From Solirubrobacter sp963792915 (GTDB lineage Bacteria; Actinomycetota; Thermoleophilia; Solirubrobacterales; Solirubrobacteraceae): a stretch of 64,000 bases of DNA. Numbering within the stretch: position 1 is the first letter of the stretch; each line of letters starts with the position of its first letter. Of this stretch, positions 18,185 to 26,453 are shown in pieces. Both the position numbers and the translations under genes were made by a program. Under the pieces are notes generated by a model. That model ran no database searches and was not told the origin of the DNA. It saw only the letters and a program-made list of their open reading frames with translations. The stretch spans positions 930,001 to 994,000 of the forward strand of contig CAWBYD010000003.1 in the NCBI GenBank assembly GCA_963792915.1. The letters run 5' to 3'.

Positions 18185-19308
18185 TCCCGCGCGCGCAGCG
18201 CCTCGACGGCGTGGTCGGCTTCGGGATCGACGCGGTCGCCCGCGCCGTCGCCGGCGCCGACGTGCTGCGGCTGGAGAACCTGGACACCGACCTGCCGCTG
18301 CCGCCGGAGGCCGCCACGGTCACGCGCGAGTCGATCGAGCTGCCGGTCTCGAACTCCTGGCTGCCGTTCACTGGCGACCTCGGATTGCGCGAGGCGATCT
18401 CCGACCGGATCGTCGAGCGCCACGGCTACCGCTACGACCCCGAGAGCGAGATCGTCGTGACCTGCGGCGGCACCGAGGGCGTCTTCGACGTCCTGCTGGC
18501 CACGCTGTCGCCGGGCGACGAGGTCGTGCTGACCGACCCGATCTACGCCGGGCTGGTGAACCGCGTGCGCCTCGCCGGCGGCGTGCCGGTGTTCGCGCCG
18601 CTGGTGGTTGATGACGGCGAATGGCGCCTGGACCACGACGCGCTCGCCGCCGCCGTGACCGAGCGCACGGTCGCGCTGCTCATGATGAGCCCGTCGATGC
18701 CGTCGGGCCACGTGCTCACGCGCGGCGACTGGGAGTTCGTGGCGGCGCTGTGCAGCCTGCGCGGCCTGTTCCTGATCTACGACGCCGCGATGGAGGACAT
18801 CCTGTTCGACGGTCGCGCGCCGCTGAGCCCGCTCGAGCACGACGGGATGGCCGAGCGGACGCTGATCGTCGGCTCGATGTCGAAGATGCACCGGATGATC
18901 GGCTGGCGCGTCGGCTGGATCGCCGGGCCGCGCCAGGCCGTCCACGACGCCGGCTGGGTGCACGTCTACAACACGACCGGCACCGTCTCGGTCGCCCGGC
19001 GCGCCGCCGAGGCGGTGCTCCGCGGGCCCCAGGGCCACGTCGCCGAGGCGACCGCGACGCTCCAGGGGCGCCGCGACGCGATCCTCGCCGCGCTGCCGGA
19101 GTGGCCGATCCCGCGCCCGGCGGGCGGCTGGTCGCTGCTGGCGCGAACCGAGCTGACGTCCGCCGAGCTGCTGGCCCGCGGCGTCGCGGCGACGCGCATG
19201 GACGGCTGGGGCGCGCACGTCGCGGCGCGCCACGTGCGCTTCGTGTTCAGCGCCGAGCCGGCCGAGCGGCTCGCGACGCTCCGCGAGCGCCTGCCACCAC
19301 GGGCTTGA
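18181..19308 (+). CDS. PLP-dependent class I/II aminotransferase
   Basis: The product is 375 residues from a GTG overlapping the regulator's stop. It shows fold-type I aminotransferase landmarks: GGTEGVFDVLLA for the cofactor phosphate, YDAAMEDI with the Asp contacting the pyridine nitrogen, and SMSKMHRMIGWRVGW with Lys235 as the Schiff-base lysine. The usual NPTG motif is SMPSG here, so the substrate carboxylate contact may differ from aspartate aminotransferases. A C-terminal Arg is present (HVRFVFS). The substrate is unknown. The last 62 bases overlap a convergent lipoprotein gene. Confidence 0.82.
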   Translation: MIPRAQRLDGVVGFGIDAVARAVAGADVLRLENLDTDLPLPPEAATVTRESIELPVSNSWLPFTGDLGLREAISDRIVERHGYRYDPESEIVVTCGGTEGVFDVLLATLSPGDEVVLTDPIYAGLVNRVRLAGGVPVFAPLVVDDGEWRLDHDALAAAVTERTVALLMMSPSMPSGHVLTRGDWEFVAALCSLRGLFLIYDAAMEDILFDGRAPLSPLEHDGMAERTLIVGSMSKMHRMIGWRVGWIAGPRQAVHDAGWVHVYNTTGTVSVARRAAEAVLRGPQGHVAEATATLQGRRDAILAALPEWPIPRPAGGWSLLARTELTSAELLARGVAATRMDGWGAHVAARHVRFVFSAEPAERLATLRERLPPRA

Positions 19309-19729
19309 TCGAGTCGCCGTACGGGCCATGCGTGCAGACGGTGTGCTTGGACGCGACGAAGAACGACAGCGTCTGGCCGGGCGCGTATACGCGGTAGCCG
19401 GGGGAGCTCGCCTCGAGGCAGACCTTCGGGTCCACGACGTCGGCGTCGAGATGGTTCAGCAGCGCGCTCGCCTTGCCGCCGTGCGCCGCGAGCACGACCG
19501 TGCGCCGCGGAGCGCGGTCGCGCCGGGCGGCGCGGCCGACCATGCGGCCATGCGCGCCCGCGACCGACGAGACGCCCGGGTAGCCGCGCAGCGTGCAGGA
19601 GCGCGAGCTGGTGTTGGTGAAGACGAGCGGCACGATCACGTGGCCCGCCGCGCCCTCGCCGCGCCCGGCGTGCACGTCGAGCTGCGCGTGCGTGCACGCG
19701 GCGAGCGTCAGCGCCAGCGCGACGATCAC
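19247..19729 (-). CDS. DUF4232-type lipoprotein
   Basis: The product is 160 residues from a GTG that overlaps the stop of the VOC gene (GTGA). A short signal ends in the lipobox LAAC. The mature part has the DUF4232 pattern: VPLVFTNTSSRSCTLRGYPG, a central VVLAAHGGKASALL strand pair, and Cys residues in SCTL, KVCLE and TVCTHGP. These are surface lipoproteins of unknown role. The final residues (about 20, Ala/Arg-rich) come from sequence that overlaps the aminotransferase gene, so the domain proper ends near residue 142. Confidence 0.68.
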   Translation of the reverse strand: MIVALALTLAACTHAQLDVHAGRGEGAAGHVIVPLVFTNTSSRSCTLRGYPGVSSVAGAHGRMVGRAARRDRAPRRTVVLAAHGGKASALLNHLDADVVDPKVCLEASSPGYRVYAPGQTLSFFVASKHTVCTHGPYGDSIKPVVAGARGASRAARPARR

Positions 19730-20112
19730 GTCGCGGGCGGCCAGGGGCCGAGTGGATGCCCGATCTCCCAGCGGTGCCCGAACGGATCGTCGATCCGGCC
19801 GAGCCGCCAGCCGTGCTCGTCGGCGACCGGCGAGATCTCGCGCGCGCCGAGCGCCACCGCGCGCTCGAGCACCACCTCGGGGTCCTCGACGATCAGCAGC
19901 ATCCGCGTCGTCGCCCCGCCCACGGTCTCCGGGCTGAAGTTCCCGTGCGGCGGCGACTCGTCCTCGACCCAGAAGCAGGCGCCGCCGACGCGCAGCTGCG
20001 CGACGATCTCGTCCTCGCCGAAGCGGAACTGCTCGACCGCGCCGAACGCGGCCGTGTAGAACGCCACCGCCTCGGGGCCGCGGCGGACCGACAGCTGGGC
20101 TTGCACGTCCAC
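19726..20112 (-). CDS. VOC (glyoxalase/bleomycin-resistance) family protein
   Basis: The product is 128 residues from a GTG at 20110-20112 (MDVQAQLSVRRG). A paired beta-alpha-beta-beta-beta fold is visible: AVAFYTAAFGAVEQFRF, ISPVADEHGWRLGRIDDPFGHRWEIG. The terminal DPFGHRWEIG is a hallmark of PhnB-like VOC proteins. Metal ligands are uncertain, and a resistance or isomerase role cannot be chosen. The gene is followed without a gap by the DUF4232 lipoprotein. Confidence 0.75.
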   Translation of the reverse strand: MDVQAQLSVRRGPEAVAFYTAAFGAVEQFRFGEDEIVAQLRVGGACFWVEDESPPHGNFSPETVGGATTRMLLIVEDPEVVLERAVALGAREISPVADEHGWRLGRIDDPFGHRWEIGHPLGPWPPAT

Positions 20113-20164
20113 CGCCCCGACGATACCGAGGGCGGCTACCGGAACTGAGTACGGTTCCCGATTG

Positions 20165-20752
20165 ATGAGCGAGCTGCTTCCCGCCGAGCACCGAGCGCTG
20201 CGCGAGCTGTGCGTCGCCGGCCGCACGCTCGAACAGCACTGGACCAAGCTGTCCGGCCACGAGGGCGCGCCGGCCCTGCTGAGCGAAGGCGCGCAGCTCG
20301 GCCGCGACCTGCTGGCGGCGCTGAAGGAGTGCATGCAGCGCTACGGCATGCCCGCCGGGCCGGCCGTGAACGGCGTCGGCGCCGGCGTCGCCGGCGCGCG
20401 CGGGCTCTCGGACGCGCTGCTGGAGCGCAACCAGGCGCTGCGCGGCGCGCTGCTCGAGCTGCGCCACGCCGAGATCCTGCTCGGCTACCTCGCCGCGCTG
20501 GCCCGCACGCGCGGCGACGTCACGCTGGCCGAGTGGCACGAAGACTGGGAGCAGCGGCTCGTAGCGCTCGCCGCGCGCGGGCGTACGGTGCTCGCCGAGC
20601 TGGCCGGCGACCCCGAAAGCTGCGTCGCGCCGGCCGAGGCCGGATCGGCTCGGCCGCGCCGGTCAGCGGCTCGATATGGCGATCGGAACGCTCGGCGAGG
20701 CGATCGACACGCGTCTCGGCCGCCGCGGAACGTGATAGACGTGCGCCCATGA
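20165..20752 (+). CDS. Helical hypothetical protein, C-terminus possibly out of frame
   Basis: The product is 195 residues from ATG 20165. Residues 1-155 are Ala/Leu/Glu-rich helices with regular coiled-coil-like spacing (LPAEHRALRELCVAGRTLEQ and further on EWHEDWEQRLVALAARGRTV). The last about 40 residues are Arg/Pro-rich and unlike the rest. The +1 frame over 20640-20735 instead reads a plausible amphipathic helix (RLDMAIGTLGEAIDTRLGRR, then GT-stop at 20733). A one-base indel near 20630-20640 is therefore possible. As annotated, the stop overlaps the PfkB start (ATGA). No family was recognised. Confidence 0.5.
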   Translation: MSELLPAEHRALRELCVAGRTLEQHWTKLSGHEGAPALLSEGAQLGRDLLAALKECMQRYGMPAGPAVNGVGAGVAGARGLSDALLERNQALRGALLELRHAEILLGYLAALARTRGDVTLAEWHEDWEQRLVALAARGRTVLAELAGDPESCVAPAEAGSARPRRSAARYGDRNARRGDRHASRPPRNVIDVRP

Positions 20753-21638
20753 GCGTCGACGTGGTCGTGGCCGTACCGGCCTTCATGGACATGACCTTCG
20801 TCGGCCTCGAGGGTCTCCCCGGGCTGGGCGAGGAGCGCTTCGCGGGCGACCTGGTGCGCTCGCCCGGCGGCGGCGCGATCACCGCGATCGGCACCGCACG
20901 GCTCGGGCTCTCGACCGCGCTGGCGGCGCCGCTGGGCGACGATCCGGCCGGTGACATGATCCGGCCGGCGCTCGAGGAGGCCGGCGTGCAGTGCGCGGGT
21001 CCGCGCGTGCAGCGCACGCCGATCACCGTCGTGCTGCCGATCGGCGGCGACCGCGCGATGGTCACCTACGACCCCGGCGTGCGTGCGCAGGCGGCGGACA
21101 TCGCCGCGCTCGACCCGCGCGCGGTGGTGACCGGGCTGAGCCAGCTCGACGTCGTGCCCGCGGACACGCGCGCGTACGTCAGCGTCGGCGACGACGACGC
21201 GCGCGCCTACGCCGGGCGCCTTCCCGGCGGCGCGTCGCGCGTGACCGGGCTCTTCATCGAGCGCCGCGAGGCGCTCGTGCTGACCGGCGCGGCGACCCCC
21301 GAGGAGGCGGCGCGGATGATCGGCGCGCGCGTCCCGATCGTGGTCGTCTCGCTCGGGGCCGACGGCGCGATCGCGCACGTGCGCGGCGACTCGCTGCGCG
21401 TCGACGGCTTCGACGTGGGCCCGTCGGTGGACGCCACCGGTGCCGGCGACCTGTTCGTCGCGGCCTGGGCGTGGGGGACAAGGCCGGCTTCGCCGTCGAG
21501 GACACGCTGCGCTGGGCGGCGCTCTACGCGGCGCTGTCGGTGCGCGTCCCGACCGGCGCCGCGGGCGCGATCGGGCTGGGCGAGTTCGTCGAGGAAGGCG
21601 CCCGCCGCGGCCTGCCGGCCCCGCCGCCGCGCGGATGA
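20749..21638 (+). pseudogene. PfkB-family sugar kinase interrupted by a frameshift
   Basis: The first 243 residues (MSVDVVVAVPAFMDMTF onwards) have the ribokinase/PfkB fold with RSPGGGAITAIGTARLG and the catalytic/anion-hole motif DATGAGDLFVAA. Directly after it the frame fails: the natural continuation (DKAGFAVEDTLRWAALYAAL to the stop at 21638) lies one frame back. One missing G in the run at 21473-21477 accounts for this. Read uncorrected, the frame runs to 21726 with an Arg-rich, non-native tail. It would phosphorylate a sugar or nucleoside if intact. A sequencing or assembly error is as likely as a real lesion. Confidence 0.75.
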
Positions 21639-21774
21639 GCGGTCCGACGGCGCGACGTCCCAGGAGTCAGTCGCGCCGCCGGCACACGCTCGAAGCGCCG
21701 CTGGTCAGGCGGCACCGGAGGGCTGAGGTTGCCCGGCCGTGTTCATCGTGTCAACACGTCGGCAAAGACGGCGC

Positions 21775-22200
21775 TCAGACGTTCGCCTTGCCGGTCTCAT
21801 TCGTGACGTTCAGCGACAGCAGCACCCCGCCGACGAGCCCGGCGGCTGTCGCGAGCGCCCAGGGCACGCCCTGGCCGATCTGCGTCGCGATCGGGCCCGG
21901 GCACGCGTCGGCGATCGCCCAGCCGGTGCCGAACAGCGCGGCGCCGATCACGTGGCGCCGCTGCGGGCGGACCACGCTCCACGCCACGCGCTCCCCGGTC
22001 AGCAGCGCGCGGGCCTCGAACACCCGCAGCAGCCGCAGTCCCACGAACGCCGTGCCCACCGCGGAGGCGAAGAACAGGAACAGGTAGGAGTTGCGCAGCA
22101 GCAGGCCCTCGCGCAGCACGTCGGGGCTGCTCATCCCGGCCCATGACAGCGTGACCCCGAAGACCACGCCCACGAGCCCGGCGGCCAGTCGCTTGCGCAT
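21775..22200 (-). CDS. YeeE/YedE-type transporter half (DUF6691)
   Basis: The product is 141 residues with about four transmembrane helices and the sequence ADACPGPIATQIGQG, which supplies the conserved Cys-Pro-Gly of DUF6691 subunits. It is the C-terminal half of a YeeE/YedE-like sulfur-compound permease that is one chain in other bacteria. Its ATG overlaps the upstream stop (TGATG), so the halves are co-translated. Family knowledge (TsuA) suggests thiosulfate or a related sulfur anion as substrate. Confidence 0.78.
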   Translation of the reverse strand: MRKRLAAGLVGVVFGVTLSWAGMSSPDVLREGLLLRNSYLFLFFASAVGTAFVGLRLLRVFEARALLTGERVAWSVVRPQRRHVIGAALFGTGWAIADACPGPIATQIGQGVPWALATAAGLVGGVLLSLNVTNETGKANV

Positions 22201-22661
22201 CAGATCACCGCCTCGATGAGGAAGCTGACGGCGACCGCCGTGGTGAAGAACACGACGGTCGCGACGAAGCTCGCGGGGGAGAGGATCGCGTTGCCGCTGA
22301 GCCCGTTGCCGGACGTGCAGCCGCCGGCCACCTTGGCGCCGAAGCCGATCAGCGCGCCAGCGGCGAGCAGGATCGGCACGATCAGGATCCGCGACGCGCC
22401 GGTGAACGTGTCGGTGAGCCAGCCGTAGCCGTGGAAGTCGGGCCCGCCGGCGATCAGCGCGAAGCCGATGCCGCCGGCGAGCAGCCCGATCAGCAGCCAG
22501 CCGCGCGTGCCGAACGCGAGGCTGCGCTCACGCAGGCGCTCGACGGCGTCCGACCACGCGCCGGTGGCCGCGAGGCGCTCGTTGAGCAGCCAGCGCATCG
22601 CCACGACGCACAGCCCGAGCAGCGGGCCACCGATGTACCAGGCCAGTTGCTGGTGCAACAT
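22200..22661 (-). CDS. YeeE/YedE family sulfur transporter half
   Basis: The product is 153 residues with four or five hydrophobic helices. The pore motif is GAKVAGGCTSGNGLSG. The conserved Cys is present, but the usual CTSGH reads CTSGN. It is the N-terminal half of the split transporter and precedes the DUF6691 gene. No sulfur-metabolism enzyme is adjacent, so substrate assignment rests on family alone. Confidence 0.78.
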   Translation of the reverse strand: MLHQQLAWYIGGPLLGLCVVAMRWLLNERLAATGAWSDAVERLRERSLAFGTRGWLLIGLLAGGIGFALIAGGPDFHGYGWLTDTFTGASRILIVPILLAAGALIGFGAKVAGGCTSGNGLSGNAILSPASFVATVVFFTTAVAVSFLIEAVI

Positions 22662-22696
22662 GCAACACCACGATAGCCGACCGGGTTAGATGGAAA

Positions 22697-23110
22697 TCAG
22701 TCGCTCTCGCGCGGACCGGCGTAGCGCGGCAGCCCGTCGTCGGGCAGCGGCGCCCACGCCGGCGCGGAGGCCACCCACTGGTGCCAGCGGGGCGCGATCC
22801 CCGGATCCGAGTGCAGGGCGCCGAAGCGCACCCCGACCGCCCCGTCGCCGCCCGGCTGACCGGTATAGACGTGGCCGCCGCACTGGCCGCAGAAGGACTT
22901 CGGGTTGCCGTCGGGCGGTCGCCAGGTCCGGATCTCGTCGGCGCCCGCGACGACCGTGAGACCGTCCGCCGGGACCATCCCGTTGAGCGACCACAGCGTG
23001 CCCGAGCGGCGCTGGCAGCGCGTGCAGTGGCAGTAGCCGGCGGTAACGAACTCGCCGGTTACCTCGAAGCGGACGGTGCCGCACGCGCACGAACCCGCCA
23101 GGGCGGCCAT
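22697..23110 (-). CDS. GFA-family zinc protein (glutathione-dependent formaldehyde-activating enzyme-like)
   Basis: The product is 137 residues. Three zinc motifs are in the family order: GSCACGTVRF, YCHCTRCQRRSG and FCGQCGGHVYTG. The fold is that of Gfa/CENP-V proteins, of which few have a proven reaction; actinobacteria use mycothiol rather than glutathione, so the name should not be taken literally. It is 35 bp upstream of the YedE gene on the same strand and could share its promoter. Confidence 0.82.
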   Translation of the reverse strand: MAALAGSCACGTVRFEVTGEFVTAGYCHCTRCQRRSGTLWSLNGMVPADGLTVVAGADEIRTWRPPDGNPKSFCGQCGGHVYTGQPGGDGAVGVRFGALHSDPGIAPRWHQWVASAPAWAPLPDDGLPRYAGPRESD

Positions 23111-23162
23111 GCGTAGAGCCTAGCCCCTCCCCCAAACGGGTAGAAAATTCCCATCGGCTATG

Positions 23163-23180
23163 TATCGGTGGGTACCGATA
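23163..23180. promoter_or_regulatory. Inverted repeat TATCGG-N6-CCGATA in a divergent promoter region
   Basis: A perfect 6+6 inverted repeat, TATCGGTGGGTACCGATA, lies in the 87-bp AT-richer gap between the GFA gene (minus) and the hypothetical gene at 23198 (plus). Its place 18 bp before that ATG fits an operator or promoter element. No regulator is assigned. Confidence 0.35.
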
Positions 23181-23197
23181 CGGTGTCTTAGTACCCA

Positions 23198-23632
23198 ATG
23201 CTCCACGCCAGGATCGATTCGACGCAGGGCCTCGACGGCGAACCCGTGGTCCTGGCCGTGTTCGATCTCGGCCAGCAGGAGATCGGCGCGGCCGCCCACG
23301 CCGTGCGTGTGATGGCCGCGGAGCGGTTCCGCACCGCGAGCATGACGGTCGACGACGTGCTGGAGCTGCGCGAGCTGACCGCGCTGGCCGACGAGCTGTC
23401 CGATCACGCCCGCCACGAGGGCATGCGCACGCTGGTCATGCGGCCCGCCCGCCTGTCCGCATGGCGCCACGCGCTCGAGTACTTCGTCACGAGCCGCGAC
23501 GAGGCCGAATGGATGCGTGAGGAGGACCGCGAGCCGCTCGCGGTCGTGCGCGGGCTGCTGTGGCCGCTCGAGGAGCTGGCCGCGGACGCCATGCGCGCCG
23601 CGCTCACGCCCCCCGCGCCGCGTCCCTGCTGA
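23198..23632 (+). CDS. Hypothetical helical protein
   Basis: The product is 144 residues: a short strand region (PVVLAVFDLGQQEIGAAAHA), then helices rich in Glu/Arg/Leu (SMTVDDVLELRELTALADEL) and a Trp-containing C-terminal helix. No signal peptide, Cys motif or family was recognised. The last 29 bases overlap the end of the convergent aldolase gene. Confidence 0.5.
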   Translation: MLHARIDSTQGLDGEPVVLAVFDLGQQEIGAAAHAVRVMAAERFRTASMTVDDVLELRELTALADELSDHARHEGMRTLVMRPARLSAWRHALEYFVTSRDEAEWMREEDREPLAVVRGLLWPLEELAADAMRAALTPPAPRPC

Positions 23633-24371
23633 GCGCCACCGCCGCCTTCGCCGCGGCCATCATGAAGCCGCTGTCGGAGCCGACGGCGATCATCCGGAAC
23701 CCGTCGGCCAGCGCGCGCGGGACTTCCTCGGTCGAGGCACAGAAGATCCCCGCCGACTTGCCCGCGGCGTCGGCGGCGCTCAGCACGCGGTCGATCGCCC
23801 CGCGGAATTCCGGGTCGTCGAACTGGCGGAAGCGGCCCATCGCGTAGGACAGGTCGCTCGGGCCGACGAACAGCACGTCGACGCCGTCGACGGCGGCGAT
23901 CCCCTCGACCTCCTCGACGGCGTCCGGCGACTCGATCTGGGCGATGCCGAGCGTCGTCTCGCGCGCGTGGGCGATGGCGTCCGGATCGGTGCCGAAGCGC
24001 GCGCCGCGGTGGAAGAGCGCCACGCCGCGCGTCCCCGGCGGCCCGTAGTGCAGCCCGCGTGACCACGCCTCGGCGGCCGCCGCCGAGTCGACCATCGGGC
24101 ACATCACGCCCTCGGCGCCGAGGTCGAGCGCGCGCGCCGTCCGCCCGCGCTCGGCCGTGGTGACGCGCACGAGCCCGTGCACGCCCGCCGCGCGCGCGCC
24201 GAGCAGCTGGCCGAGCAGCTGCGACTCGTCGCCGCCGCCGTGCTCGAGGTCGACCAGCAGCCAATCGAACCCCGCGAGGCCGAGTGCCTCGGCGGCCAGC
24301 GGGCTGCCGAGCGAGAGGAAGCTGCCGAACAGGGTCTCGCCCGCAGCCAGGCGGGCTTTCATCGTCGTCAT
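23604..24371 (-). CDS. HpcH/HpaI-family aldolase
   Basis: The product is 255 residues from an ATG that overlaps the GNAT stop (ATGA). The class II pyruvate-aldolase signature is present: WLLVDLEHG with the metal-ligand Glu, IAQIESPDAVEEVEGIAAV, VDVLFVGPSDLSYAMG with the Asp ligand. Such enzymes reversibly add pyruvate to short aldehydes (4-hydroxy-2-oxo acids or 2-dehydro-3-deoxy-sugar acids). It is HpaI-like and not the malyl-CoA lyase type, so it should not be counted as the missing lyase of the ethylmalonyl-CoA pathway. Confidence 0.82.
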   Translation of the reverse strand: MTTMKARLAAGETLFGSFLSLGSPLAAEALGLAGFDWLLVDLEHGGGDESQLLGQLLGARAAGVHGLVRVTTAERGRTARALDLGAEGVMCPMVDSAAAAEAWSRGLHYGPPGTRGVALFHRGARFGTDPDAIAHARETTLGIAQIESPDAVEEVEGIAAVDGVDVLFVGPSDLSYAMGRFRQFDDPEFRGAIDRVLSAADAAGKSAGIFCASTEEVPRALADGFRMIAVGSDSGFMMAAAKAAVALSRDAARGA

Positions 24372-25036
24372 GCCAACACCAGCCCCGTGAGGTGCAGCGC
24401 CCGGCGCATGCGGAAGCCGAGCTGCTCGTAGAGCGCCTTCGCGCCATTCTCGTGCAGGACGTGCAGGAACGGCTGCTGGCCCTCCGCGAACGCGCTCGAC
24501 ATCAGCGCGACCATCAGCGCCCGCGCGTAGCCGCGCCCGCGGAAGGCAGGATCGGTGCAGACGCCGCTGATCTCGGTGTAGCCGGGCAGCCGCAGCCGCT
24601 CTCCCGCCATCGCGACGAGCCGCCCGTCGGGGGAGCGCACGCCGAGGTAGCGGCCGAGCTCGACCGTGTCGCGCTTGAACGGCCCCGGCTCGGTCGCCTC
24701 GGCGAGCGCCAGCATCTCGGCGCCGTGGCGCGCGTCCAGCCGGACCAGTTCGACCGGCGGCCCGGGCGCGGGCGGCTCGCTGCAGACCATCTGTTCGATC
24801 GTGAGCCGGCGCACCACGCGCCACCCCGCCGGCACGTCGAGCGCCTCGGGGGTGAACAGCCCGATGCCGTCGCCGGACGGCGCGAGCGCGCGCAGGTCCG
24901 CGAACGCCGCCGGCTCCGGCTCCTCCAGGGCGGCGAAGCGCGCGAGCGACGGCGGGTAGCGGCGCGCCCGGCCGTGCACGATCGCCAGCGACCGGTGCGT
25001 GGTCGTCAGCGCGGCCCAGATCGGGTGGTCGAGCAT
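24368..25036 (-). CDS. GNAT-family N-acetyltransferase
   Basis: The product is 222 residues. The N-terminal half is a degenerate GNAT-like region; the C-terminal half (about 105-215) has the acetyl-CoA loop in VCTDPAFRGRGYARALMVAL and the ENGAKALYEQLGFR motif typical of FR47/YjaB-like enzymes. The substrate is unknown. It precedes the aldolase and they share a four-base overlap. Confidence 0.75.
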   Translation of the reverse strand: MLDHPIWAALTTTHRSLAIVHGRARRYPPSLARFAALEEPEPAAFADLRALAPSGDGIGLFTPEALDVPAGWRVVRRLTIEQMVCSEPPAPGPPVELVRLDARHGAEMLALAEATEPGPFKRDTVELGRYLGVRSPDGRLVAMAGERLRLPGYTEISGVCTDPAFRGRGYARALMVALMSSAFAEGQQPFLHVLHENGAKALYEQLGFRMRRALHLTGLVLA

Positions 25037-25055
25037 CGGTCAAGACGCTAGCGAG

Positions 25056-25076
25056 AGGTGTGGTCCGGCCACACCT
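25056..25076. promoter_or_regulatory. Inverted repeat AGGTGTGG-N5-CCACACCT between divergent genes
   Basis: A perfect 8+8 inverted repeat with a five-base spacer lies 20 bp from the GNAT start and 43 bp from the secreted-protein start. In a divergent promoter gap of 82 bp this is operator-like. No cognate regulator is adjacent. Confidence 0.4.
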
Positions 25077-25118
25077 TGGTGGATGTGAGGCTGGCGCGCG
25101 CGGACCATCCTCAGACGT

Positions 25119-26453
25119 ATGACTCGCTTCGTTGTGCCCCTCGTCGCGGCCGCCGCGCTCGCCGTTCCGGCCCCGGCCCTGGCCGCGTGGACCGCTCCGG
25201 TGACCGTCGACGCCGCGCAGGACGCGAACCCCGTCGCGCAGGGAGCGTCCGGCGGCACGGTTCTCACCGGCTGGCTGCGGCCGATCATCTCACGCGCCAC
25301 GCGCAGCGGCGACGGGTTCGGCCCGCTCGCGCCGATCACCGCCGCCGATCCCTTCGAGAAGGCCTGGAACGCCGCCGAGACGGCCGGTGGCGAGGCGATC
25401 GTGCTGACCATGCGCAAGCACAAGCCGACGCAGCGCGTGCGGGCGATCTTCGTCGCGGCCGACGGCACGCCCAGCGCGCCGCGCACGATCTCGGACTTCC
25501 ACCGCTCGGCCACCGGCCCGCAGCTCTCGGTGGCGGCGGACGGGACCGCGGTGGCGGCCTGGGGGTGGCACGACCCGGCGGGCTGGAAGGTCCAGGCCGC
25601 CGTGCGCCGGCCCGGGCAGCCGCGCTTCGACAAGCCGCAGACGCTCTCGCCGGCGGCCCCGGTGACGGGCCGCACGCAGACGCGGCCGTGGATCCGCGTC
25701 GCCGCGGGCGTGGGCGGCCGCGCCGCGCTGACCTGGCAGTTCGGCGGCAACGGCACGCTGCCCGAGGCGCCGCTGCACGTGCTCACAACCGGCGCGGACG
25801 GCGCCTTCGGCGCCGATCAGGCGCTGCCCGACGCCGGCGGGCTCGCCGACGTCGCCCTCGCCGTCAGCGCGACCGGCGAGGTCCAGCTCGCCTACCTGGG
25901 CCAGCACTACGGCACCAACGTGGGCCCCACCCGCCTGCACGTCTCACAGGGCGCGGTGGGCGCGCCGCTGTCGGCGCCGCTCGTGCTCTCCAGCGGCGGC
26001 AAGGGGACCAGCTCCGGCCCGCAGGTCGCCGCGGCGTTCTCGGCCGACGGCAGCGCGACGGTGGCGTGGGCCAAGCCCGGCAGCCGCTACGAGGACGGCG
26101 GCGACCTCGAGGTCTTCACGCGCGCGGCGGGCGGCGCGTTCGGACCGGCCCAGACGCTCGCCCAGGCCGTCCAGGGCACGGTCATGGCCGGCGGCCCCGG
26201 CGCCTCGGCGGTGCTGGCGTGGATGCAGTCGACCCCGGGCCAGCACAGCATCTCGTGGGCCGTGCACGCCGCGACGCGCCCGCAGGCGGGCGGCGCGTTC
26301 GGGGCCGAGCAGGTGATCTCCGCGACCGATCGCAACGCGCTCTGGCCGTCGGTGGCGGTGACCGCGGCGGGCGACGCGATCGCCGCGTGGGTGACGAACA
26401 CCGACGGCAGCGGCGGCGGCCAGGCCGCCGCCGCGATCCATCAGGCCGACTGA
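25119..26453 (+). CDS. Secreted beta-propeller-like protein of unknown function
   Basis: The product is 444 residues with a signal peptide ending at ALAAW (about residue 23). The mature part is a series of about 45-residue units with recurring A(V/L)AW and GAFG motifs (for example GTAVAAWGWHD, SATVAWAKPGS, DAIAAWVTNT), the layout of a beta-propeller. No Cys or catalytic motif is seen. Its 3' end overlaps the end of sdhB by 13 bases. Confidence 0.6.
   Translation: MTRFVVPLVAAAALAVPAPALAAWTAPVTVDAAQDANPVAQGASGGTVLTGWLRPIISRATRSGDGFGPLAPITAADPFEKAWNAAETAGGEAIVLTMRKHKPTQRVRAIFVAADGTPSAPRTISDFHRSATGPQLSVAADGTAVAAWGWHDPAGWKVQAAVRRPGQPRFDKPQTLSPAAPVTGRTQTRPWIRVAAGVGGRAALTWQFGGNGTLPEAPLHVLTTGADGAFGADQALPDAGGLADVALAVSATGEVQLAYLGQHYGTNVGPTRLHVSQGAVGAPLSAPLVLSSGGKGTSSGPQVAAAFSADGSATVAWAKPGSRYEDGGDLEVFTRAAGGAFGPAQTLAQAVQGTVMAGGPGASAVLAWMQSTPGQHSISWAVHAATRPQAGGAFGAEQVISATDRNALWPSVAVTAAGDAIAAWVTNTDGSGGGQAAAAIHQAD

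Noticed and set aside
21470..21480. Programmed -1 ribosomal frameshift in the PfkB gene
   Set aside because: The G5 run is not a good slippery heptamer, no strong downstream structure was found, and PfkB kinases do not use frameshifting. A deletion is simpler.
23604..24371. Calling the aldolase a malyl-CoA lyase to complete the ethylmalonyl-CoA pathway
   Set aside because: Its motifs are HpaI-type (VDLEHG, VGPSDLS), not the CitE-like lyase type.
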